Shown piece after piece: positions 1 to 6,162 of a stretch of 11,295 nt of DNA. The notes beneath the pieces were generated by a model. The model made no database searches, had not been told where the DNA came from, and saw nothing but the letters and a program-made list of their open reading frames with translations. Made by a program: the position numbers and the translations under genes. Every line of letters begins with the position of its first letter. Position 1 is the stretch's first letter. Source of the stretch: JAGXOF01 sp046545575 (GTDB lineage: Bacteria > Chloroflexota > Dehalococcoidia > SZUA-161 > SpSt-899); the NCBI GenBank assembly GCA_046545575.1, contig JBKGZM010000063.1, positions 1-11,295 on the forward strand. Reading direction: 5' to 3'.

Positions 1-1
1 T

Positions 2-168
2 ATCAAGGTGGAATTGCTCGAGAGAGTGAAGCCCTGTAACTATGTGCCCCCGACGCAGAGAGTGAATATTCTGCCGCTCTGCTGAGAGAATACAAAAGAG
101 AATTTTGGGTGGAGAGTGCAATTGAGGACAAACGTATGACTAAAAGATATCAGTGTACCAAAGGCTGA
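2..168 (+). pseudogene. 3' end of an unidentified protein gene, frameshifted
   Basis: The left edge appears to carry the end of a gene that enters from outside the window. Positions 2-49 read in one frame as a peptide containing VELLERVKPCNYVPP. From about 52 the reading continues in another frame as DAESEYSAALLREYKREF and ends at TGA 166-168. The switch falls in a run of five C at 47-51; one more C would join the halves as VPPDAESEY. The joined text looks like a real C-terminus, with an amphipathic Glu/Lys/Arg-rich tail. I do not recognise the family, so no function is given. It may be a pseudogene or an intact gene with a sequencing indel. The link between the two halves is inference. Confidence 0.4.
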
Positions 169-323
169 ATATTTGGCTGAGAGTAACATTATGGCTGGTT
201 CAGCCACAAGGCTAAACTGAGCGCTGCAGACTGGAGGCTTAATATGCCTCAGTGTTTGTTAGTAAGCGCATGAACACTTGCTGCAAGAGGGTTTCGACAG
301 AGTTTCCTCGTTCCCCACCTCAC

Positions 324-1454
324 CACTTTCTCATTGCCCTGCGCCGCAACTACCCGGAGCTGGCGGAGGCAGTGCCTACGGCGCTGGTGAGACGATACCT
401 CAAGGAAGAGGGGGAGCCGACGAGCTACGAGGATGCCCGCTCAGGCGATGGGCGACGACGGCTCTCCGTATACGCCCAGGACCTCTATAGACTGGTTGAT
501 CGGTTCCGTGGGACGGCATCTGTCGGTATGGAGGAGTACCAGTTGCTAGCTCGTCTCCTTCGTGGGCACTGCCATGTGGGAAAGCACAGCGATGGACGGC
601 CTGGGAAAGATGACGACGATAAAGGAGAAGGCAAAGTCCCCATTGCCCTGAAAGACCAGAAGGACGTGCGGCCCAACTCCCCAATCACCCTACGATACGG
701 ACGTAACCTACAGCGGTCACAAAGGGAAAGGCTACGAGGCACAGGTCGCAGAGACCTGTGATGAAGGAAACATCTGCCAGATCATCACCTTGGCAGACGT
801 GACATCCTTGAGCGGAAGCGACACGGATGTGACCGTTCGGGCAATTGACTCGCTGGCAGAGCGGAATGCCCGACCAGGTGAGCTCTTCGTCGACACGTTA
901 TATGGGTCGGGTAAGAACGCCTTTGAGGCAGAGCGCAGAGGGACTGAGCTGGTGAGCCCGGTGGCGGGACTGATGCCAGGAGAATCACACCAAGCAGAGA
1001 GTCAGGAACTCCTTCGCTTTATCCCGATAGACTTCCAGATCGATGCTAAAAGAGAGCAGCCCACGGTGTGCCCTGCTGGACACCAATCCACCAAGGAGTA
1101 TGAGAGGAAGGGTGCGCCGGAGCGGGCAGATATCCACTTTGCCCGGTCAACATGCAAGACCTTCCCTCTGCGAGCCCGTTGTTCGGTAAAACTGGATCCA
1201 CAGACAGGAGATTATGTTCTTAAGGCAGACCTGGTAAAGGTCAACATCAAGCAGCGCCAGTTAGCCGAGGCAGGTGAGGAGTGGCACAAGCGGTATGCCA
1301 TGCGAGCAGGGATCGAGGGAACGAACTTAGAACTGAAACGCCGACATGGGCTTGGGCAACTGCGAGTGCGAGGCGGCCGTAGGGTGGGCTTGCCGTCTAC
1401 CTCAAGGCATTGGCATGCAATATCAAACGCATGATCAATGCCCTCCAAGCGTGA
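324..1454 (+). pseudogene. IS1182-family transposase, 5'-truncated and frameshifted
   Basis: Remnant of a DDE transposase of the IS1182 type. Recognisable homology starts near 324 (FLIALRRNYPEL) and continues through YEDARSG, YRLVDRFRG and DDDDKGEGKVPIALKDQKDV. The frame changes around 676-682, where two bases seem to be missing, and resumes as YSGHKGKGYEAQVAETC. The second half contains the probable catalytic Asp in LFVDTLYGSG, the Cys-rich CPAGH and CKTFPLRARC segment, and the signature AGIEGTNLELKRRHGLG with the catalytic Glu. A second break near 1391 lacks one G; after it the text reads AVYLKALACNIKRMINALQA and stops at TGA 1452-1454. The N-terminal part with the first catalytic Asp (normally in an RxDSTH-like motif) is absent. 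Family motifs are from general knowledge; the frame changes are read directly. It cannot encode an active enzyme as written. Confidence 0.85.
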
Positions 1455-1680
1455 ACTGCTGGGCAGGAGCCGGTGGCGGTTCCTGTGTGACCCGGCCATG
1501 CCATCTAGCTATCTGAGATCCCGCCTATGCTTGGCACGCAGGCAGCGGATGCCCGCCGGAAGGTATGCACATTGCACAGAATCAGGAAGATCTAGTGCTG
1601 ACACTCGCCCTCTTCCCCAAAGCCTGACTGCTATCTCACCTCAAGCACCTCAAACTGGCCTTTTCACGAGGGAATCAAAC
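1455..1680. other. Non-coding flank of the transposase remnant
   Basis: No credible coding sequence was found here. This is probably the 3' flank of the insertion sequence. The stretch CTTTTCACGAGGGAATC at 1660-1676 could be the right terminal repeat of the element, but no matching left end exists in the window, so the boundary cannot be fixed. Confidence 0.35.
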
Positions 1681-1775
1681 TTACTAATGGGTGCATTAGT
1701 ATATAGACCCCTTACGGGTTATCCCGTATGTAGCCAATCGCAGCTGAGTCTGGCTACTTATGTACTCATTAGTAA
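1681..1775. mobile_element. MITE-like 95-bp element with terminal inverted repeats
   Basis: The ends are inverted repeats of each other: TTACTAATG at 1681-1689 matches CATTAGTAA at 1767-1775. Extending inward, 1681-1701 pairs with 1755-1775 at 18 of 21 positions. Inside are two further dyads: TACGGG/CCCGTA (1713-1718/1723-1728, four-base loop) and GTAGCCA/TGGCTAC (1730-1736/1751-1757). The left terminal repeat can also fold on itself (1682-1689 with 1694-1701). No coding capacity and no clear target duplication were seen. It could be a small non-autonomous transposon, an excised element scar, or a structured RNA; the first is favoured by the repeat geometry. Confidence 0.5.
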
Positions 1776-1793
1776 CTTAAGGATTGGGCTAAG

Positions 1794-1823
1794 CGAAGGG
1801 GCTGGCAATTGCCAGCCCCTTCG
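1794..1823. repeat. Perfect 30-bp palindrome
   Basis: CGAAGGGGCTGGCAA at 1794-1808 is followed immediately by its exact reverse complement at 1809-1823, centred on CAATTG. There is no T-run on either side, so a classical intrinsic terminator is unlikely, although the G/C-rich arms resemble the confirmed-looking hairpin at 5076-5107. A cruciform, a protein-binding site or a transposon-end hairpin are alternatives. Confidence 0.6.
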
Positions 1824-1869
1824 GCAACCACGAGTGAATGCGCAGGCGCACGGTTTTAATACTTACTCT

Positions 1870-1992
1870 TAATTTTGCATGAAACAAAACTCAAAATTGT
1901 TTCATGGATATCCAAAAGATCCTCGGGAATGTTGCTTGGTATTGGAAGAGAGTCCGTGTCACCTTGACCCTACTTGATCCCTGTGGTATTCT
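1870..1992 (+). promoter_or_regulatory. Upstream block A and candidate promoter of the peptidase gene
   Basis: A dyad CATGAAACAA/TTGTTTCATG (1878-1887/1897-1906, nine-base loop) overlaps a competing stem AATTTTG/CAAAATT (1871-1877/1892-1898), so the two cannot form together. It is followed by ATCCTCGG at 1919-1926 and then a sigma-70-like promoter: TTGACC 1964-1969, 17-bp spacer, TATTCT 1987-1992. Positions 1897-1935 match 8667-8705 at 32 of 39 positions. The leader to the chosen start at 2090 would be about 90 nt. The promoter is inferred from consensus only; the shared block supports a regulatory role. Confidence 0.45.
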
Positions 1993-2089
1993 CTAACCAT
2001 TCGGAAGCTGTTAATGGGCGATGCTCATTCTGCGACAAGAAAGGGTTTCTAGACAGCCTGAACCGGGAATGAAAGGGGGTACAGCAGAA

Positions 2090-5035
2090 ATGAAAGGGAA
2101 AACTCTAAGTATCAGCATCTTTGTCACCATGGCATTAGCATTACTCTTGTCCTTAAGCCTATTTTCTCCTCCCGTACAAGCCCAGGAGCCTGAGCCTGAA
2201 CCGCAACAAGCACCAAGGCCGGATAAACAAGTAGAGCCGCCGCCAGTCATCAATGGTCACGGGACAGGATTTATCCCCCCGCCAATGGATTTGTCCCATT
2301 TAACGGAACAACGCCAGCTGCATCAGTTTGTGTCTGGAGAAGGCTTGCCGGATGCATTCGACTGGCGTGATCAAGGGAAGGTAACACCAGTGAAGGATCA
2401 AGGAGATTGTGGTTCATGTTATGCCTTTGCTGCTATTGCCAACATTGAGTCGAAGATGCTGATAGACAGTGTAGCTACCCTTCCTGGTCCGGATTACTCA
2501 GAGAACAATGCCAAGGAATGTAACTGGGAGGAACTGAACGACTATGGATGTCCCGATGAGTGCCTAGGTAGTTGTGATGGGGGTAACTATTACATGTTGG
2601 CCAACCTGTTTTCCCAGAAGGGTGTGGTGCTGGAATCTTGTGATGCGTATAACGCCACTGATGTTGCTTGCAATGGCACGTGTCCATATCAAAAAACATT
2701 ACTGGATTGGAAGTTAGTATCGGGCAGCACAGTGACAGTGCCTGATGCGGATGTACTCAAGAACTATATTTATAACTATGGCCCGGTCTATACCACTATG
2801 TATGCAAGTTTCGATGGGTTTGGTTCCTACAATGGGACCTATACGCTGGACTACTCGGGGGCGGAGGATATAAATCATTGTGTAACTATCGTCGGGTGGA
2901 GCAATGATCTCCCGCCTCTAGAGGGTCAAACAGACCCTGCAAGTGGTTGGATTGTGAAGAACAGCTGGGGAACTGATTGGGGGGATGAGGGATATTTCTA
3001 CATTACATACAGCTCCGCCGGCATTGGGAAATACACTTCATTCATGTACGACTGGCAGGCCTATGATGAGGATGGCGATCTCCTGTACTACGATGAATCT
3101 GGATGGTGGGACTCTGTGGGCTATGGGAATACCACTGGCTGGGGGTTGGCCAAGTTTTCCCCCTCAAGTAATACCTGCATCAGTCGCGTGGAGTTCTGGA
3201 CAAGTGACGCCACCACTGACGTTGATGTATACATTTACGATGACTTCAATGGGACAGCCCTTAGTAATTTGTTGTGGAGCAGCATGGACCACAGCTTTTC
3301 TGAGTCCGCTGGATACCATGGAGTGGAATTGGATTCGCCTCTTGGTGTGACCAGTGGCGATGATGTTATTGCTGTGGTCAAGTTTACCAACGCCAGTAGT
3401 ACATCTCCTGTTACAATTGATACCGAGGGGCCATACGAGACTGAGCGTACTTATATGAGCCATACGGGCGATGACGGCACATGGACCGACATGGGAGATT
3501 ACGAGGTTGATGTGGCCATTCGGCTCCGCACCACAGACCTGGCTGATATAATCTCTTGTGATTCCGATGGCAATGAAGTCAACCAGTTCGCCCCCGGCGA
3601 AAAGGTGTACGTCAAGGGGAGCGGGCTTGAGCTAGACACGGAGTACAAAATATGGATCCAAGAAAGTCCTGCCCTTGGCGGTGATGCTTTGGCTTCGGCT
3701 GAGGACCCATCGAGTTCACAGAACACTGTGACTACGAATGGCAGTGGGAACTTTGATCCTGTATTAATATGGGATATTTCCTCAGAAGCCGGTGTTACAC
3801 ATGATGAATATGACGTTGTGGTGGATAGACAGAATGAAGGGGGTAATACCGAACGTCTCAATTTCGCTTCCGACGGGATTGACTCAGCCTGGGTGGTTGG
3901 CTTCACCGTCCCTGTTCCGGTACTCTCGGCTACTATCTCGCCCTCTTCCCAGAACGCGACTGTGGGAACGGGGGTGAACTTTACCGCCACTGTGGAAAAC
4001 ACGGGCGCGGAAAATGCCACAAGCGTCAATGTAACGGCTTCCTCGACGGCTAACATAACCTTTACCCAGCCCGCTTTGCAGGATATCGGAGCAGGTGAAA
4101 GCGCTAACTTCACCGTCGGCGCAATCCCCAACGAGGAGATGACGGGTGCGGAGATAACCTTTGAGGTAAGCTGGGATGAAGGCGTAATGGATACGGCAAC
4201 GGCAACGCTCAGCGCCACCGAGGGCCCCGTAACCTATGAATATGAAGGTAGCTTGACTGAGGATAATAGGTCAACTCTAAGCCCGCCGGTTCCTGCAGGA
4301 GCAACCGCTGTGGAGATAACTCTCGATGCAAGCGCTGACCTGGACCTTGAGCTGTACGATGGTGAGGACTTTGTTATAGGTGATGGAGGCGAGATATCCT
4401 CTTCGAAAGCAACTGAGAGCTACGAAGGTGACACCTTTGATTACAGCGGTTACAACGGTGGAGAGGAGTATATCAACTCCGATGGCCCGCTCAGCCGAGC
4501 CTATGACCTGAAGGTCTTTGCCTACGAGTCTGGCACTTACGAGGTCAGCGTAACCTATTATACGGGTCCTTCTCCCGTGGTTGAACTGGAGAGCATCTTG
4601 GCCACGCCAGAGTCGGTGAGCCTGAACGCGGACGGGGAGCAGCAGCTTACCGTTACTGCCACTTACAGTGATGATTCAGAGGCCAATGTGACCGCTGAGG
4701 CGAGCTACACAAGCGATAATGAAGCTGTTGCCACGGTAAGCGATAGCGGTCTTATTACCGCCGTCGCCGAGGGCTCGACCACGGTCACTGTGAGCTACAG
4801 CGAGGATGGAATAACCGAGACGGCTAACGTTTCGGTGACGGTGAGTGCAGTGGTACCGCCTGATATTCTGGCCTATTACCGGGAATACTCAGGTGACCCT
4901 GAGGTAACCGAGGCAACTGACTTGGCTCAAGCCCTTGATGATTGGCAGGCCGGGGAAGCTCCTCCGGACTTCACTGAGCCGATCACAAGCGAACAGCTTT
5001 TCACGCTTTTCGCCGAGTGGATGGAGACTCTATAA
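2090..5035 (+). CDS. Secreted C1-family (papain-like) cysteine peptidase, multidomain
   Basis: A 981-residue exported peptidase. ATG 2090 is chosen because AAAGGGGG (2072-2079) lies 10 nt upstream and the protein then begins with a normal signal peptide (hydrophobic core about 8-26, cleavage after VQA, residue 31). The catalytic domain is at about 88-310. It holds oxyanion Gln104, nucleophile Cys110 in GDCGSCYAFA (Tyr where papains usually have Trp), His263 in INHCVTIVGW and Asn291 in VKNSWGTDWGDEGYF. Downstream come a lectin-like beta domain often attached to C1 peptidases (about 315-484), an Ig-like domain (486-610), a CARDB/NEW3-like domain (612-712), a PPC-like beta domain (714-826), a BIG2 domain (832-922) and a 59-residue tail (923-981). 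Accessory-domain names are family-level judgements. There is no long propeptide: only about 55 residues separate the signal peptide and the catalytic domain. The likely role is extracellular proteolysis or peptide scavenging. Confidence 0.88.
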   Translation: MKGKTLSISIFVTMALALLLSLSLFSPPVQAQEPEPEPQQAPRPDKQVEPPPVINGHGTGFIPPPMDLSHLTEQRQLHQFVSGEGLPDAFDWRDQGKVTPVKDQGDCGSCYAFAAIANIESKMLIDSVATLPGPDYSENNAKECNWEELNDYGCPDECLGSCDGGNYYMLANLFSQKGVVLESCDAYNATDVACNGTCPYQKTLLDWKLVSGSTVTVPDADVLKNYIYNYGPVYTTMYASFDGFGSYNGTYTLDYSGAEDINHCVTIVGWSNDLPPLEGQTDPASGWIVKNSWGTDWGDEGYFYITYSSAGIGKYTSFMYDWQAYDEDGDLLYYDESGWWDSVGYGNTTGWGLAKFSPSSNTCISRVEFWTSDATTDVDVYIYDDFNGTALSNLLWSSMDHSFSESAGYHGVELDSPLGVTSGDDVIAVVKFTNASSTSPVTIDTEGPYETERTYMSHTGDDGTWTDMGDYEVDVAIRLRTTDLADIISCDSDGNEVNQFAPGEKVYVKGSGLELDTEYKIWIQESPALGGDALASAEDPSSSQNTVTTNGSGNFDPVLIWDISSEAGVTHDEYDVVVDRQNEGGNTERLNFASDGIDSAWVVGFTVPVPVLSATISPSSQNATVGTGVNFTATVENTGAENATSVNVTASSTANITFTQPALQDIGAGESANFTVGAIPNEEMTGAEITFEVSWDEGVMDTATATLSATEGPVTYEYEGSLTEDNRSTLSPPVPAGATAVEITLDASADLDLELYDGEDFVIGDGGEISSSKATESYEGDTFDYSGYNGGEEYINSDGPLSRAYDLKVFAYESGTYEVSVTYYTGPSPVVELESILATPESVSLNADGEQQLTVTATYSDDSEANVTAEASYTSDNEAVATVSDSGLITAVAEGSTTVTVSYSEDGITETANVSVTVSAVVPPDILAYYREYSGDPEVTEATDLAQALDDWQAGEAPPDFTEPITSEQLFTLFAEWMETL

Positions 5036-5075
5036 AACAAGCGTAAGTAAACGGAATTCGGGAGCGCGTTAAGAG

Positions 5076-5107
5076 GAAGGGGGCTACAGGGTTGCCCAGC
5101 CCCCTTC
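5076..5107 (+). terminator. Hairpin terminator after the peptidase gene
   Basis: A perfect 10-bp stem GAAGGGGGCT/AGCCCCCTTC (5076-5085/5098-5107) with a 12-nt loop lies 40 bp after the stop codon and is followed by TATTTATAT. The stem is strong but the T-tract is imperfect, so efficiency is uncertain. Confidence 0.7.
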
Positions 5108-5164
5108 TATTTATATCAGCCGGTAATGCGCGGTTTCCTCAATACTATGGCAAGGTGAGCATAA

Positions 5165-5479
5165 ATGCCTTCAAGAAAACGGTCTATTCGAAAAGTTTGT
5201 CTCTTTTTCCTCCTGGCAGTTCTGCTGAGTTTTAGCACTGTGACCGCTTTTGCGGCTGGTATGGGTGATGGCAGTTACACCGAAAACGAATACGCCAGAG
5301 CTGAGTGGCAAACCAGCCTGAGCAAAACGGAGCTGCTCCCGGGGGAAGATCTTTATAGTACGATAGACCTTTCCATTACCATTAAGAAAGTCCCTGAAGA
5401 ATATAGGGATCTAATTGAGGAATTAAGCGGGATTAAGGTCACTGCCGTTATTTATTACGGAGTTGCTCGACTGGTGTAA
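5165..5479 (+). pseudogene. Secreted protein gene, 3'-truncated
   Basis: The ATG at 5165 has AAGGTGAG just upstream and begins a clean signal peptide (MPSRKRSIRKVCLFFLLAVL, then a likely cleavage after AFA near residue 30). The mature part has a short beta-type segment (LSKTELLPGEDLYSTIDLSI), as in Ig-like secreted proteins. The ORF is 104 residues, but its last few codons (VARLV) lie on DNA that in another frame encodes the end of an acyl-CoA synthetase. The original 3' part has therefore been lost near 5459-5463. It sits 57 bp after the peptidase terminator. The parent family is unknown. Whether the truncated product is made is unknown; a short exported peptide is possible. Confidence 0.6.
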
Positions 5480-5594
5480 CGGTAAGATAGAGGACTACAA
5501 GATACCAAAGTTGGTTGACTTCGTCGATAGCTTGCCTAAGAATCCGGGGGGTAAAGTACTCAAGACAGTCTTGAGGGAAATGTACGCCAAGTAG
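5463..5594 (+). pseudogene. Acyl-CoA synthetase (AMP-binding enzyme) C-terminal fragment
   Basis: This frame reads LLDWCNGKIEDYKIPKLVDF, then VDSLPKNPGGKVLKTVLREM, and ends at TAG 5592-5594. It is the characteristic end of the C-terminal lid domain of AMP-dependent acyl-CoA synthetases (YKxPKxVxFVDxLPKNPxGKVLKxxLRE); the Lys in GKVLK is the conserved adenylation-step lysine of the family. About 43 residues remain of a protein normally near 500-560 residues, with no upstream start or ATP-binding core. The gene has been joined to the truncated secreted-protein gene. It cannot be functional. Confidence 0.85.
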
Positions 5595-5697
5595 GCGGGC
5601 GCATTCCGATGGAATGTGGCTGGATACCTTTGTATAATCGAGTTGGTAAGTGATCCTAAAAGACCAATCTGCCGTTCGGTTACGGAGTGTGCCATGC
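5595..5697 (+). promoter_or_regulatory. Intergenic piece with a possible promoter for the MBL fragment
   Basis: Contains the hairpin CATTCC/GGAATG (5602-5607/5611-5616, three-base loop) and an exact TATAAT at 5633-5638, 60 bp before the start codon at 5698. The matching -35 is poor (TGGAAT at 5610-5615). It appears to be the original spacer between an acyl-CoA synthetase gene and a metallo-beta-lactamase-fold gene. Confidence 0.35.
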
Positions 5698-5835
5698 ATG
5701 GTTAACGTGAGCGAAGTAGCAAAAGACATATACATGATTGATGACCGGTTATACTCCATCCCAAGGTGGGGGAGTGTCTACCTGAGGTGGTCCCGTAATT
5801 TTCAACAACTTGTTAAAATCGGGTTCCGCTCCTAG
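5698..5835 (+). pseudogene. Metallo-beta-lactamase-fold hydrolase, 5' fragment
   Basis: ATG 5698, with GGAG 10-15 nt upstream, starts MVNVSEVAKDIYMIDDRLYS and continues IPRWGSVYL. This is the typical first beta hairpin of MBL-fold metallohydrolases (EVAxxIYxIDxxxxxIPxWGSVYLI). At about 5787 the family pattern, which should continue with a hydrophobic strand and an acidic IDTG-like segment, stops. The frame then runs on through unrelated sequence (RWSRNFQQLV) to TAG 5833-5835. The HxHxDH metal site is absent, so this is a dead fragment. Recognition rests on about 30 residues, so the subfamily cannot be assigned. Confidence 0.6.
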
Positions 5836-5946
5836 AATGGGGTAGTAAGTTACAGCAATGGAGGCAACAATCCTCGGAATTGTTGTATGTCCACTCATAG
5901 ACAGTCGCCGTAACCATTGACTCGTGTGGGATTATGGGTGTATCAT
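5796..5946 (+). promoter_or_regulatory. Upstream block C and candidate promoter of the GLUG/dockerin gene
   Basis: The order of elements matches block A. TAATTTT at 5796-5802 with a short AACAA/TTGTT dyad (5804-5808/5810-5814) is followed by ATCCTCGG 5870-5877, then TTGACT 5917-5922, an 18-bp spacer and TATCAT 5941-5946. Positions 5865-5895 match 8684-8714 at 24 of 31 positions. With the inserted element at 5951-6142 removed, the -10 box would lie about 33 nt from the ATG at 6163, a normal arrangement. Promoter activity is inferred. Confidence 0.5.
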
Positions 5947-5950
5947 ATCC

Positions 5951-6142
5951 ATAAACTTTATAGACGATCGGGTTAAGTAAGGTGGTTCCTAAAAACCACA
6001 AGATGTAGTCCGTTCTTCGGGTCAGGCGTTCGGGAGCAGATGGTCTGAAGGCCCGCCGTTGGGGTAGAGCGACGATTATAACAGGAAACGTATTCGTTCA
6101 TCAGGTGTATTCCTTAGTTAACCCGATAGTCTGATAAACTTT
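5951..6142. mobile_element. MITE-like insertion with inverted ends and 9-bp direct repeats
   Basis: ATAAACTTT occurs at 5951-5959 and again at 6134-6142, as a target duplication would. Just inside, AGACGATCGGGTTAAGTAAGG at 5962-5982 is an inverted match to 6112-6132 with two mismatches (core ATCGGGTTAA 5967-5976 / TTAACCCGAT 6118-6127 is exact). The 174-bp body has no coding capacity and contains a hairpin GTGGTT/AACCAC (5982-5987/5994-5999). The 9-bp repeat is nearly palindromic (ATAAACTTTAT), so it can also be read as an outward extension of the inverted repeat. Alternative: a long leader RNA closed by a 20-30-bp stem. Confidence 0.55.
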
Positions 6143-6162
6143 TGAAAAGGGAGGGTTTCATT

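Noticed and set aside
22..190. Recurring GAGAGTGAA-like words near the left edge as a repeat array or CRISPR
   Set aside because: Copies are short, diverged and irregularly spaced, and several fall in a plausible coding tail.
1438..1872. 144-codon plus-strand open frame after the transposase
   Set aside because: It runs through the transposase stop region, the inverted-repeat element and the palindrome; the translation looks random.
2021..2089. Upstream in-frame ATGs (2021, 2069) as starts of the peptidase
   Set aside because: They add a charged N-terminal extension before the signal peptide, and neither has a Shine-Dalgarno as good as the one before 2090.
3499..4218. 239-codon minus-strand open frame inside the peptidase gene
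   Set aside because: Antisense shadow of Ig-like repeats in the well-supported peptidase; no independent start signal.
5813..6001. Minus-strand 62-codon frame (WTYNNSEDCC region) as a gene
   Set aside because: It crosses block C and the left end of the MITE-like element, so it cannot be one ancestral coding unit; weak similarity to the block B frame is noted in the findings only.
5947..6162. Known riboswitch in the leader of the GLUG gene
   Set aside because: No conserved core of a riboswitch class I know was recognised; the structure is better explained by inverted ends with flanking direct repeats.
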